This document shows, piece after piece, positions 50,949 to 63,143 of a DNA stretch of 64,000 nucleotides; position 1 is the stretch's first letter; each line of letters starts with the position of its first letter. Location of the stretch: assembly GCA_025677815.1 (NCBI GenBank), contig JAIXMP010000028.1, positions 248,001 to 312,000 on the forward strand, read 5' to 3'. The DNA is from Phascolomyces articulosus (taxonomy: Eukaryota > Mucoromycota > Mucoromycetes > Mucorales > Lichtheimiaceae). Both the position numbers and the translations under genes were made by a program. The notes under the pieces are model-generated. The model searched no databases. It was not told the DNA's origin and saw nothing but the letters and a program-made list of their open reading frames with translations.

Positions 50949-52162
50949 GATGGAAAAGCGATTTTTTGTAGAGTTGGAGAGATCGAGTGGTTGACTTTTT
51001 TTTTTTTTTTTTTTGAAGATTATGTGTCCTTCAGACACAGATAGACAACGCTATTTTTTGTAGCCCCGTCCCAATTGTTCCATCACACTCATATAATAAT
51101 ACATGCTTTTTGATCCATATATAAAAAAAATGTTATCTTTATCGTAAAAAATGCCTGTTTCTACTTTTACTATTAATTATTGAAAACTCTCCTTGATTTA
51201 TGCCATATGTTCCCATACGACAATAGTTACATCAGCAGGAAGGGACTAGAGTTGCTATGTAAACACATTCATTGCATTTAATGGGTTGTCCATCCTACTT
51301 TCAGGAAGAACTATATTAAGAAAAATGTTCTGGCCAGTATGGAAGAAGGAAAGCTGCAATGGATCATTTACATACCAATAGTCTTCTAACTTAAATATGT
51401 TTTCGGTTAAAACATTCAGTATATACCAGAGCATTTTGAATCATTTTTCCTGATGAGGATGCTGGTTTGATACTCTAACCTTTTTATGTATTATGATAAA
51501 TAATTCATTTTTACTAAGTCATAGCTGTATACCTATTTGCGAGTTGGTGTATATCCATTTACCACGATACGTTATTCGCTCCTTGCTTTGTCTTGATTAA
51601 ATAATAAGTTGATAAATAAATTTGTTTACGAATCCAGCAGTGCTTTGTTCAAGTATTCTCATGTTCTTGGCTCATGCTATTCAATCCAAAACCATAAAAA
51701 ATCCATTAAACTCAGTGAACACTCCTGAATTTTTTGGTTGTGATCTTTTTAAGCAGTATCAACGTGTTTTCGACTTGTTGCGAAGATAATTTCTCTCGAG
51801 ACGTATTTAAATTATCCTTCGATCAATGCCTAAGATAAAAAAAAATCTTGCTCCGGCATGATTGCATAGCGACGTACCTATTGATAGTAGAAAAGCGCTA
51901 GAAGACGCAGCTGTAGCGATGGTGTGCTATGCGCCCGATCCCAGAAACGCCTTGAGCCATGCCAATTTTTATATAAAACAAGTACTTCGATCACTTCAAG
52001 ATGATCAAGTTATACACAGATTCAAAGAAAAACAGCATTTAGAAGCGACTAAAATTAATCCAGATAGGAACTTCGTCTTCCTTCTTTATTATTTTGTTAA
52101 TTATATGACTTCATGCTTAAATAATATGCAACTTCAGATATAAAAACATAAAGTATAGAACG
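50949..52162. other. Gene-poor spacer with an unidentified coding remnant
   Basis: An AT-rich spacer with a long T-run at 50997-51014. At about 51860-52143 (plus) there is a higher-GC open frame reading DSRKALEDAAVAMVCYAPDP and LSHANFYIKQVLRSLQDDQ, with codon use unlike the surrounding noncoding DNA. It lacks a credible start or splice partners, and the family is not recognised. It is probably a scrap of a decayed gene or element. Confidence 0.45.
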
Positions 52163-52335
52163 ATTATATATACATATATAAAAACAAACAATAAACTTTA
52201 CCATGTATTGCTCTTCGAAGAGACCATGAAACAATCGAAGTAATTCACCCTTCTTTGAAACTTTGGCAACTTTATACATAATAACGTACTCTTGATTCTT
52301 GCTATTAAAAACATGGGCTGATTGTTGGGTTTAAT
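52163..52335 (-). pseudogene. Inverted truncated copy of VAC14 exon 3 with flanking intron
   Basis: On the minus strand this matches VAC14 exon 3 and the start of its next intron (about 54300-54475), including TGCCAAAGTTTCAAAG, GGTGAATTACTTCGATT and the intronic GGTAAAGTTTATTGTTTGTT. The copy lacks about 14 bases after GTACGTTATT and has a 3-base insertion, so the frame is broken. Because intron sequence is included, it arose at the DNA level, not through mRNA. It lies about 2 kb upstream of VAC14 in inverted orientation. Confidence 0.88.
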
Positions 52336-52844
52336 TATCCAATTTGATGGTCTAGAATCAGTAGTCACTCCTTCTTTTGACTTCTTTATATCTTCCTTAA
52401 TAGAATGATTCCCACTGTGCTATCATCACCGCTATAAATATATACAATTTTCTTCTGCCGAACAGACAGATTTTTTTTCAGCCAAGCAAAAAAAAAAAAG
52501 GCACGGACCTCCAAAAAGACAAGTGTTACCTAATTCAAAAGTGACACAATGAAACCAACTTTTTTGATACAAAAGGGAATGAGGTATCACGCGTTTTTTT
52601 ACAATGAACGAATTGATAATCATTCGTTTATAACTAACTACATTATTTCATGAACGCATACGCGTACATAAAAAACAGCCTGTTTTTTATATTTTGGGGC
52701 CTGAAAATAATTGAAAAATGATGACGAAGATGACAGTAAATGTTTATTATTATTATGACTAAACTAAACAAATTGGATTGTTGTTATCGGGTTTTTTTTA
52801 TATATACAATGAAATGAATAAACCAAATTTTTATAATCCTCCTA
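52336..52844. other. Spacer between VAC14 fragment and ATPase-inhibitor end
   Basis: AT-rich and no gene supported. Contains the 3' flank of the inhibitor gene near 52844. Confidence 0.55.
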
Positions 52845-53202
52845 CTACTTTCCAACAGACTTTTTCAACTCATTCAAATCCTTTTCAATCGTGGCAGTTA
52901 CTTCCTTTTGCTTTTCCAAAGCTTCATGCAATGCCTTAAGTTTTTCAGCATCCTATATTATATAATCGAGAGTAAATACCGTATCTAGCATCATTCTACT
53001 AGAGCAAAGTACCCAAAAACAACAACAAAAAAAGACTTACGTGTGTACGCGCCCATTGGTTTTCAACAGCCTTTTCCTTATCACTGAAACCGCCCTTGGA
53101 GCTTGCAGTGGCACCTTCACTTCCGCTCAAGTTTGAAGAATAAAGACGGCGAGACAACATGGCAACAGAACGTCTTGGGATGATAGCGGTTCTTGACATC
53201 AT
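52845..53202 (-). CDS. INH1: Mitochondrial F1F0-ATPase inhibitor (IF1 family)
   Basis: Two exons: 53041-53202 and 52845-52952 (270 nt, 89 aa). IF1 proteins bind F1 when matrix pH falls and block ATP hydrolysis. The N-terminus MMSRTAIIPRRSVAMLSRRL is a basic, hydroxylated presequence for mitochondrial import. The inhibitory segment GGFSDKEKAVENQWARTHDA is the conserved core (F-x-x-[KR]-E-x-A-x-E-x-x-[WY]). The C-terminal half is an amphipathic coiled coil (KLKALHEALEKQKEVTATIE). Two consecutive ATGs make the exact start uncertain by one residue. Confidence 0.92.
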
Positions 53203-53839
53203 TTTTGTATAAAGTGATAGTGTGTGAGTGTGTGTAAGTAAGTACGTATGTTATGTGAATGTAAGTGTGTGAAAATAAAAAGAAAAAGCAAAGAAAAGAC
53301 CACATAGAAAATGGATCATTTTATATTTGTTTTTTTTTTGGCTATGAAACCAACATCAGCCAATCAGATTCTATTTATGCAATGTTTGCTATTTTTTACC
53401 ATGCGCCCTTTTCTTTTGTAAGGGATGCGGAACTTTTTCTTTCTCTTTATTGCCACCACTAATCAAAATCCTCGATTAAAAAAATTATTCGAAACGCCCG
53501 GAATTCAACAAAAGCTGCCTTGTGAGCGAGTGAATGACATGAATCCCATAGAAAATGAGTAATATGAATAATAAATAATAAATAATAGTACTAGACTAGA
53601 TAGTAAAATAAATCTCATTTTTATTATTTGTATAGAAAAAAAAAGTGCCTCTTTTTTCTCACTCTTTTTCTTCTTCTTTTTCTTTGTTTGCTTACTATCT
53701 CTCTCTTTACTTGACTTGTCCCCTTTTCTTTCTTATAACAAACTCGGGGGAAGCAAAGCCCATTTCTTCTTTTTTCTATTATTTTATCTTTTTAAACATT
53801 TTTGTTGGAGAAGGAAATCCTCTTTCCTTCATTTTGTTC
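53203..53839. promoter_or_regulatory. Divergent promoter region of ATPase inhibitor and VAC14
   Basis: 637 bases. On the inhibitor side there are GTGT/CACA repeats (53215-53280). On the VAC14 side a strongly pyrimidine-rich tract (about 53645-53790) precedes the ATG, like the leaders of the LRR and PPxY genes. No specific factor site is claimed. Confidence 0.45.
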
Positions 53840-56800
53840 ATGAAATCAAGTGTTTTCTCACCTACTGTCATTCGAGAATTGACAGATAAAACATATGATC
53901 GTCGAAAAGTCGCTGCTTTAGAAGTAGAAAGGTAATATTGTGTAACAACATTCGTAGTAACATAAAGAAGATAGATAGACTGAACGAAAAAAAAAACGAT
54001 ATCTTTTTCAGTTTAGTAAAACAAAATAAAGAAAGTCATGAACAAGTCATTGGTATTATTCAAGAACTAGTCAATGACTTTGTTTATTCAGACTCTTCCA
54101 ATGCTCAATGTGGTGGTCTTATTAGCTTAGCAGCCACCGCTATTGCTTTAGGCCCGGTAAATCTTTATCCATTCATCTTATCCATCTAAATATGTGGTCA
54201 AAGTGCGAAGGGAGTACTGGAAGATGCAATTTTATTAATCCCATTCATGTATGGTATGTTATGTAGCGTGTAGCAGAATATTTAGATATTGTCGTTCCGC
54301 CCATCTTGGCATGTTTTAATAGTAAAGAATCAAGGGTACGTTATTACGCATGCGAATGCATGTATAATGTTGCCAAAGTTTCAAAGGGTGAATTACTTCG
54401 ATTCTTTAATGGTCTTTTTGAGGGACAATGCATGGTAAAGTTTATTGTTTGTTTTTATATATATAATCATTAGAAATGGAAGAAGCAAAAGGAATATAAG
54501 TGCCTGATAGGATAGAGGGTATAAAAAAGAGTTTATGTATTAAATAAAATGTATATTATTAAGCTTTCCAATGATAAGGAACCTTCGGTACGAAATGGTC
54601 GAGAAATCTTGGATCGATTGATCAAAGAAATTGTTTGTGAATTGGCAGTCACGTATGTATCTCCTTACAGTGGGAATACCAATGGTCATGGTAGTGATCA
54701 AGAACAACACCAACTACAACAGGAAGGAACAGGCGAAAAAGCCTTTTCATTATCCAAATTTATACCTGTTTTACGTCGACATGTATATACCAGTAACCCC
54801 TATGAACGAATGTATGTCATGTCTTGGATTGGTATTCTTGATGCTGTACCAGGACTTGATCTTGTATGGTATCTACCTGATGTCCTCGATGGGATTATTC
54901 GATACTTGACCGATTCCCATCATCAAATACGTGCCAATGCTCGGTTACTGTTAGCTCAGTTTTTTCAAGAAATTCAATTTATTTCACGACAAAATGAAGA
55001 TGAAGGGACTGCCATGTCGCAAAAACGGCCAAATCATCATCAGACGCAGGATGGACATCAACAACAAGTGGAAGAAGAAAAAGAAACGAGATCGACCTCA
55101 TCGGGTGAAGAAGAACAACAACAGCAGCAACACGAGACAATAAGCATGATGACAAAGAGTACTGCCATAGCACCATCCACCCCACCTCCTTCACCTACCA
55201 CACCCATCAAACAGATTCAATATGATCGAATTTTGGATATATTGATTCAACATGTTTCTTCCACCAAAGAAGAAATTCAAAGAACAGCACTACAATGGAT
55301 GATTGAATTTATTGCTGCAGCAAAACCTGTCGTGATTCAATTTACTCCTCGGATTATTCATGCCGTTCTGCCGTTATTGGCCCATCCCATACCGACCATC
55401 AGTTCTTTTGCCATGGAAACGAATCGAAATTTACAAAAACTAGTTTTGGAATATTCACTCATGTATCATAATGGAAGAGCAGGAGGAAATGTGGATCTAG
55501 TCCCTAGTCATAGCGATCCTCCATCTACCACGACAATGAAAACAAAAACCATTCTAGTGCCACCCACCACGACAACATTCACAACCAAAACTGTAACTGC
55601 CACCACCACAGGTGGACCCATCATGTTACGTCGAACATATCGGTCGGACATTGGATTGTCGACGTTCACAAGACCAAAAAATGGCGAGCTATTTGATTAT
55701 TCCATGACTGTCGCGAACCTTAAACTTCAATTTCTGAGTGAACATGAACAAACACGATTAGCAAGTTTGGAATGGCTGTTGTTGTTACACAAGAAGGCAC
55801 CTAACAAGGTAAGAAATTATGGATGAGGTATTAAAAAAGATATACAGAAAGGAAAACATATTGGATGAAAAACATGATAAGAAGAGAATTGTTGGGATGC
55901 AACTAAAAAAGCATTACCCACGCAAAATATCTCAAATATAACTCTCTTGTTCAATTTTAGGTAATAGCATCCGTGGATAGTATTCTTCCAGAATTATTTA
56001 AAACATTATCTGATCCATCAGAAGAGGTATACTCTATTCTACTATTATTTTTGAATGAATGAATGGGAGAGGAGCGGTTGGAACCGAGAAAAATAGAAAC
56101 AATCGATAAATGGGATAATTAGAGAGAGAGTAAAAAAATTGACTTGTGATCTCATCAACCCTCCCATTTTTAGGTGGTATATCGTGATCTTGAACTTTTA
56201 GCACAAATTGCATATCATTCAGATGATGATACTTTTCATATTTTTGTCAAGAAACTATTATTATTATTTGAGAGGGATCGTCGATTATTAGAATCACGAG
56301 GAAGTATGATCATTCGTCAACTTTGTATTCATTTGGATGTGGAGAAGATGTATTGCACCATGGCAACTATCCTTCAAAATGATCAGGTATATATATAGCA
56401 TTGGAGAAGGGGTGGTATAGTTTTTCTTTATATTTAAATCTGGTGTTTTATTTTATATATCGTCATTAGGATATGGAATTTGCGTGTATGATGGTTCAAA
56501 ATTTGAATATTATCATGATCACATCTTCTGAAATGAATTGTTTACGGAAGCAATTGCGGAGCTTGGACACAAAAGTAAAAAAAAAAAAATCGGGTGATGA
56601 TAGAGAATGGCAGTGTGTTTCACTTTTTTTTTTTTTTTTTTTGAAAAGGATGGCATGATCAACGCATTATTTTTAAACAATAGCACGGACAACAGCTGTT
56701 TTTGACATTATTTCGATCATGGTCACATAATGCAGTAGCTGCATTTTCTTTAGCCTTAATAGCACAAGCTTATGAACTTGCTTCCAATATGTTACAAATC

Positions 56801-57473
56801 TTGTAAGTAAAGATAAAAAATGAGATACATTTCTATAGAGTGTGGATAGGATGTTATACCTAACAAAGAATGGATATGAAAACGTATAGTGCAGAACTGG
56901 ATATCACGGTGAACATGTTAATACAATTGGATCAGATGGTACAACTTTTGGAATCGCCTGCATTTACATGTATGTAATGAACAAACGCAAATCCCCTCCC
57001 TACAAATTTTAATAAAAGATTGAAAATATAAAAACATGACTAACATGATATACACACCTATGATTAGACCTTCGATTACAATTATTGGAACCTGATAAAT
57101 ACCCTTACTTATTCAAATGTTTATATGGCATTTTTATGCTTTTACCTCAATCCTCTGCATTTAGTACATTGCGTAGCCGTCTCAATAGTGCATCCTCTTT
57201 AGGCTTTTTGCATGTTATGCCCAAGAGGTAAAAAACAATACTGCTAATTATATATACATTGATGATATACTAAACAAAAACTTTACTTATAATATGTATA
57301 GTAATAATCCTCATCCAACAATGACAACACCTCGCAATACAAAATCATCTTCATCATCATCGCATCCTACAGCAGCAACAGCAACAACAAAGCATTCTTC
57401 GGAGGCAATCAATTTTAACGACTTGATATCTCATTTTAAAACTGTACAACAAAGGCATCAGCAACACAAGTAG
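53840..57473 (+). CDS. VAC14: PIKfyve/Fab1 scaffold protein Vac14
   Basis: Eleven exons: 53840-53931, 54012-54156, 54267-54434, 54564-55808, 55961-56026, 56174-56386, 56470-56574, 56684-56802, 56890-56969, 57068-57227, 57302-57473 (2565 nt, 854 aa, all in phase). Vac14 is the HEAT-repeat scaffold that holds the lipid kinase Fab1 and phosphatase Fig4 on vacuole/endosome membranes to control PI(3,5)P2. The N-terminus reads [20 protein letters not shown] and [14 protein letters not shown]. The C-terminal Fig4-binding domain is clear from [20 protein letters not shown] through [20 protein letters not shown] and [19 protein letters not shown]. Two species-specific low-complexity inserts, Gln/Glu-rich and Thr-rich, lie in exon 4. 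An inverted piece of exon 3 lies upstream at 52163-52335. Confidence 0.96.
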
Positions 57474-60102
57474 GAAAATCACGTTTTTTATAGAACCATC
57501 CCTCATTCAATATATAACACATCCTCACATTACATATATACATATATATGTTCATATATCATCAAACCAATAAAAAAAATATATATTACAAAAAGTTTAG
57601 CAACGATATTCTTATCAGTATCCTTTTTATTATTACATTTGATTTCGTTACCATTTTATCTCGTATTGGATGTCCCCTTATAATACACGTATAACCTTGT
57701 TGAATATAAGATTTATCAATATTATTACCAAGTTATATGAAAACAGTCGTGTGATATATAAGTCACCAGAATCGACACCCAAGCAGACGGAGAAAGAGAG
57801 TAGCGGTTGCTTACATTGTATTTATTTTTGACGGATCAATCTGTATAATCTGAAATGTAAGTTTTTATTATTCAATAATGATGAGTATTTATATCTTTTT
57901 AAGCTATGATAAGTGATTGATAGTGATAACAAATGTGAGAAAAAACAATAAGCTAGAAGTGGATCTAAATAACAGATGTATAACATATTGAAAACAAGAA
58001 TAGTAATTCTTGATCGGCTACGATGATCAAGAAGGAAAAGAAAAACAAGATTGTCAAGTAGCACTTTACTATTTCAATTGGTATTTGATCATTTTTTGTT
58101 TAATGCGCAAAAAATGTATGAGACCAAACACTTACAAAAAATAAGTAAAATACTCAAAACTGCTTGATTTTATTTTCTATTCTAGTATGAACCTTGCAAA
58201 ATATAATTCATTGTTGTATTCGATTCATAAGAAAAATAAGCAGAATCAGTGTAACTGCCATCAATGAAAGTAAATTGGTACTTTTCCGCTTCCTTTTTTT
58301 TGTTTTTGTTTTTTGTATCAACTAACTTGCAGTTGTCAAACTTCTTCAGATGAACAATCTCCAAATGACTTTCAAAGCTTCCACAATCGAGATGGCGCTT
58401 ACGGTCCTCAGGGCATACCAAATTATTATTACCACCAACACACCTTACCAAGAATTTTTGGACCTAATCTTTATTATCATTGTTCGGATCGGATATTAAT
58501 GTCAATATGGCGGGTGTTTTGATGTTACTGACAACAAATCTGTTTCGTGATTATTGCATCGAATAGTATTTAAACAGTTAAAAGAAAGCGCAACAACCAC
58601 CTCCGTTCTTTAAGTGGAACTAAAACAAATTCATACTGAATAGAAGCATCATAAAAAAGTGCACTTATTCGGAGCAGAAAACATTCTTTCATATATAAAT
58701 AAACATATGATTCATTTTTCATTTAAATTTTATGTATATGGTAGGTAATACATATACATTGTTACCAATAATAATAATCTGAATCATAACACCACCATCC
58801 TTATTGAACGTAAATAAATAGAACTACATCTATATTTCATATTTTCTTGAGTTATTTAGTTATCATTATGTTGCTGTGCTGAATGAAAATATACATATTG
58901 CCTACTGTATATATATAATTAAAACGCAAGAAGAATCATATATTTATTCATTTCATTACATGGAAGAATATCTTTTGCTCTGGATAAGTATGGTTTTTTT
59001 ATAATGCTTCTAGTCACTATGGATTCATTTTTTAATCTCATTTAAAATAAAAACATGCTCCATTTCAATTTCAAACAATTTTTTAAATTTATTAAAAAAT
59101 GTTCTTTGTTATTTTCGATATATACTAATTTTTCTATGCTTGTTTATGTGAGTCATAAGAAGTGATATTTGCTTTCGAAAGAGAATTTTTCCTGTTTAGA
59201 TTTAAAAAGTGGAGAGACTTGTCATAAGTTGTATTATGTTCATGACCTGGTAATTTTGTTCCCGCAACACTGGTTTACCTGTTTATTTTAGTTTCTTGGC
59301 AAAGTATGTTCCCTTACCATTTGCATGAAGGCATGTGTTACGTTGGCAATAACTGATTTTTTCGATAAGCATGCCATTATAATAGCTTATGCTTTCTACC
59401 ATTATAATCCCATGTTTTATAATACTTATAAAATCTATACGATTATGGATTATGAGAAGAATGTTCTTCAACTATCGGTAGTTTTTAACAAAATAAATGA
59501 CTCCATCTTCAATCCTAATGGCATATGCTGTGATCAATTCTTCAATGCTATTTATGGTAGAACAAAGCGATGTTAAATGTCCTTGATTTGTTCATTTTTG
59601 AAATAATATATGTGTCGGTATAACATGATGTGGCTATGCACATTGTTCATACACTAAAATAGATGGTCTCACATTACATAAAGGCAGCCGAAACTAACAG
59701 TAGCACAAATATGATTTATACATATTATACATCTGCCTACTTCACCTTTTCAAAATATATGCATCTATTATAATGAACTATTTTTTTTTAAAAAAAAGTA
59801 ATATAGAATAGTGTGAGTTTCTAGAATGGGGTCTTTTTTTTTTAAAAAAAAATGTGTTACTACTTTTGCCAACGGGCAATAATTGGAATACGTATGTAAA
59901 AAAATGATAATCTGCAGCATATTCCGTATATTACATCATATGAACATAACAAACACGCAACAATCAAAATATGAGTCAAAGTTAAAGCAACGGAATAAAA
60001 AAGAAAAAAAATGGAAATCCATATTTTTATATAAAAGGACTTAATTTTATTGGAATCACAGCAAGTGGAGGGAGTTTTATTGATATAAAGTTAAGCACCA
60101 AA
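57474..60102. other. 2.6 kb gene-poor spacer
   Basis: No firm gene. At 58182-58522 both strands are open: minus reads RKRHLDCGSFESHLEIVHLK and plus reads DGAYGPQGIPNYYYHQHTLP. Neither has a recognisable family or splice partners, and both cannot be right. At 59325-59576 (plus) an 83-codon ORF is also unassigned. T-run/A-run palindromes lie at 59780-59797 and 59833-59852. Confidence 0.5.
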
Positions 60103-61537
60103 ATGACAATTAAAAACGATAGTGTCATAATTATTGGCGCTGGTGTTGCTGGCCTTGCTTTGGCTAATATATTAAAATACCAAGGTGTTCCTTACAAGGT
60201 ATTTGAACGCGATCCAACGTCGGATGACCGGACCCAAGGCTGGTCGATTAGTATACATTTTTGTCTTTTGGCATTGAAGTCTTCGATGGATCCAATCAAG
60301 TATGCTACCCTTGGTGAAAAATCTGCGGTTGATCCCGAAAATCCACGAACGTCTACTTTTAGTATGTTAAACGGGAACACAGGCGAAAGTTTTTTCACGT
60401 TTGGGGATTCCCATGATGATGGTGTTGACATATATCGTGTCAATCGTAAACGATTTCGTACTTGGCTTATGGAAGGAATTGACGTGACGTGGAACAAGCG
60501 TTTGGATCATTACACTGTGGTTGAAAGAGGCAGTGGTGTGGAAGCAACCTTTACTGATGGAACAGTAGTGCATGGATCTATCATTGTTGGGGCAGATGGA
60601 ATTAACTCAGAAGTCTGTCGCCAATTGATTGGTACTGAAGAATTTGCCAAGACCACTATATCCAACCCATTAAAGATCCTCGCCGGAAGTTATTGGATTG
60701 ACACTGAATTTCGTCGACATATTGAAGAAACATTGTCAAAGTCACATATGATGGCTATTGCAAGTAGCCAAGAGGATGGCGCTCATCCAACAGGTTTATT
60801 TTCTTCATTGATTGATGTCGACAAATCAAAAGAGAAACCATACAGAATGATGTGGAGTATTTCAACTTCTGATGAAAAGGGACCATATTGCGAGACAGAT
60901 CAAAAACGACTCGAGCAAGCAAAGGGATGGATAACCAAGGCTAATTTTTCAGGATTATTACATCGACTAGTCATGGAAACTCCAGAAGACACAAAGGTTG
61001 TACCCTTGAATCTTAGAGAACGATCTCCTCATTCAAAATTGGATGCTTTACAACGTAACCATCCCGTTGTACTTATAGGTGATGCATTGCATTCAATGAC
61101 AATGTACCGAGGAGAAGGTAAAGTCTATAGTGTTTTTTTAATCTACTAAACTCATTATTAGGATGACTGGTTTTGGTGAAGAATGTATTTAAAAGAAAAT
61201 ACTTGTCGTCTACTAATATTTATAATAAAAAACACAAATGTATGTAGGTGCAAATCATGCTATTGAAGATTCATGCTTATTGGGTATGAAGCTAGCTGAT
61301 GTTTACAAAGGGGAAAAGTCAATGGAAGAGGCTCTGGACACATACTATAAAGATGCGCTGCCAAGAGGTCGAAAAGCAGTTGCTGAGTCACATGAAGCCG
61401 CAAACATGATACATGATTCTCTTGACAAGGTCATTGAAATGATTAATATCGCAAGTATATCAGCGGAGGAGAGGATGAAAATAATAAATCGAGAAAATAA
61501 GTTGAATATTTCTTTGGAAAACAGTAATAAAGCTTGA
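60103..61537 (+). CDS. FAD-dependent monooxygenase (class A flavoprotein hydroxylase family)
   Basis: Two exons: 60103-61117 and 61248-61537 (1305 nt, 434 aa). The N-terminal dinucleotide fold is VIIIGAGVAGLALANILK with GxGxxG at residues 12-17 and an acidic Glu at the end of strand 2 (VFERD). The NAD(P)H/FAD motif GADGINSEVC is at 163-172, and the FAD-ribityl motif is GDALHSMTMYRGEG then GANHAIEDSCLLGMKLAD, a variant of GDAAH-x-x-x-P-x-x-G-x-G-x-N. The usual Pro before the Gly-rich loop is not visible (MTMYRGEG). Such enzymes hydroxylate aromatic or polycyclic substrates; the substrate here is unknown. No biosynthetic neighbours are present, so it is not part of a visible cluster. Confidence 0.9.
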
Positions 61538-62004
61538 AGTGCATGTTTAATAGGTATTAAAATAATAGCTAACGCTTAATAGAACCTTCATGCATTTTAT
61601 GAAAAGGATAGTTATAAATAACACTGTATAGCGTATTCTATTGAATGATCTTCTTCAAGATATGATGTGTAATTATTAGTATATTTGATTGATGTCACCA
61701 TTGTACATAGAAGCAATAAATTTAAAAAGAAAAATGAGAATGAATATCGATCTTTTTTTTTTTTTTGCTCTATTAAAAAACCCTATGTAAAAAAGATTGG
61801 CGAAATTATAATGCTGTTGAGTTATCCACTTCATTGATAAATTGTGAAAGCGATGTTTTATTTATTTGACATCACAGGAACAAAAGTTTCAAAATTATTG
61901 CACCTGTTGGCAAGACAACTTTTTTTTTCGTGCCAACAGAATTTTGAATAAAAACCATATTGTTTGGAATCGAGAACATTTACTTTTTTTAAAAAAAAAT
62001 AATC
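61538..62004. other. Spacer downstream of the monooxygenase
   Basis: AT-rich with no gene. A T7A9 palindrome (61984-61999) lies directly before the small gene that follows. Confidence 0.55.
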
Positions 62005-62353
62005 ATGTCACTTAAAAGAAAGGCTTCCGCTATTTCTGACCACGACTTTGACGAATACGTAAGGATTTCATTGATGCAAGTTGCGGACCCTTGAACGAAG
62101 AAGGAAAATAATATGAAAAAGGTTTTATGGACTATATATGATGGGGGAGGGGGGCTCTATTGTTATGCTACTAGGGCCTTAAACTTCGTCTTGAACGAGC
62201 AGCTGAACAAAAAATGCTTGGGGTTCATAGAGCTATAGTGAATGACTTGATACAAATGTTTTATTGTAAGTGGTTATTGGTAGATAAATGAAAATGTATG
62301 CTGCTATCTTATTAGATGATGATTATTCTAATTCACTGCTATTTTGTGAATAA
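62005..62353 (+). CDS. Small hypothetical protein, three short exons
   Basis: Exons 62005-62058, 62175-62265 and 62316-62353 join in phase to a 60-residue product. It starts MSLKRKASAISDHDFDEYGL, continues with a charged helix-like LKLRLERAAEQKMLGVHRAI and ends at TAA. All four splice ends are canonical (GTAAGG/CTAG, GTAAGT/TTAG). The KRK patch near the start could be a nuclear signal. Not recognised. It could be the 5' part of a longer gene or a chance assembly of exons. Confidence 0.4.
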
Positions 62354-62765
62354 TGCTTGGAAGCCTCGGAAATGTAAGATGAATAATGGAATGGATAGAT
62401 GGATGAGATGTGCGATTGGATGGTGAAAGTATTTATAATTTTAAATTTTGTATGGATGATTAATGTCAATTACATGGATGATCAATCAAGGTATATCAAG
62501 TGAAAGTGGGAGGAGAGATCGAATGTAATTGTAGATATAAGTATACTGTAGGAAGTAGTGACCTCGAGTTGAAAGATGATAATAATTATAGAAATGGTTA
62601 CGCTATTGTATGAATTATAAAGATAAATGTATTTTTATTAATTAAAAACACATCGGCAATATTATCCAATGCATGCTATATATATACAGGAAAATATCCT
62701 TTCGAACGACGTTTGTTTACTTTACTATGATCTCTATCACCAGTTAAAGGAACCAATCTTTTTTT
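62354..62765. other. Spacer, no gene seen
   Basis: AT-rich with ATGGATGG-type repeats around 62390-62490. Nothing assignable. Confidence 0.5.
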
Positions 62766-63143
62766 TTAAAAGACGCGAAAAGGTGGACCAAACAGGGTTT
62801 GGCTGTCCTGGATATTAGGATTTAAAAAAGCAATAAGCTCTGAGATAACCTTGGCACGACCGCTTGAATACTCATCCCAACGCTTATCCTCTTGTTCTGC
62901 TGTAAGCTTACAGAAAGACTTTCCCATAAATAAAAAAAGCAAGGCATAATACTGTAAATAATTATTTGGAATTGAACAAGCATATATTATTTTATTATTG
63001 GATCTTATATATTCAGTTTTCTTCTCATGTTTGCTTACCTGTGCCAACATCCGGAGTGGTACAAGGTAGGCAAAAATAATTTTATAATATATGCAAGCAT
63101 AAATAAATAAAGAGGTTCGATACCTCGCGTTTTGCATTTGCAC
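62766..63143 (-). CDS. Hypothetical protein or remnant
   Basis: Exons 63039-63143 and 62766-62951 can be joined in phase through a GTAAGC...ACAG intron, giving a 96-residue product. The second exon is coding-like: KLTAEQEDKRWDEYSSGRAK, then ISELIAFLNPN, ending FGPPFRVF. The first exon may be an internal exon of a longer, broken gene. The family is not recognised. Confidence 0.3.
   Translation of the reverse strand: MQMQNARYRTSLFIYACIYYKIIFAYLVPLRMLAQVSKHEKKTEYIRSNNKIIYACSIPNNYLQYYALLFLFMGKSFCKLTAEQEDKRWDEYSSGRAKVISELIAFLNPNIQDSQTLFGPPFRVF

Noticed and set aside
63108..63130. tRNA-like B-box (ggttcgatacc)
   Set aside because: No A-box at the right distance, no acceptor-stem pairing and no cloverleaf could be drawn.
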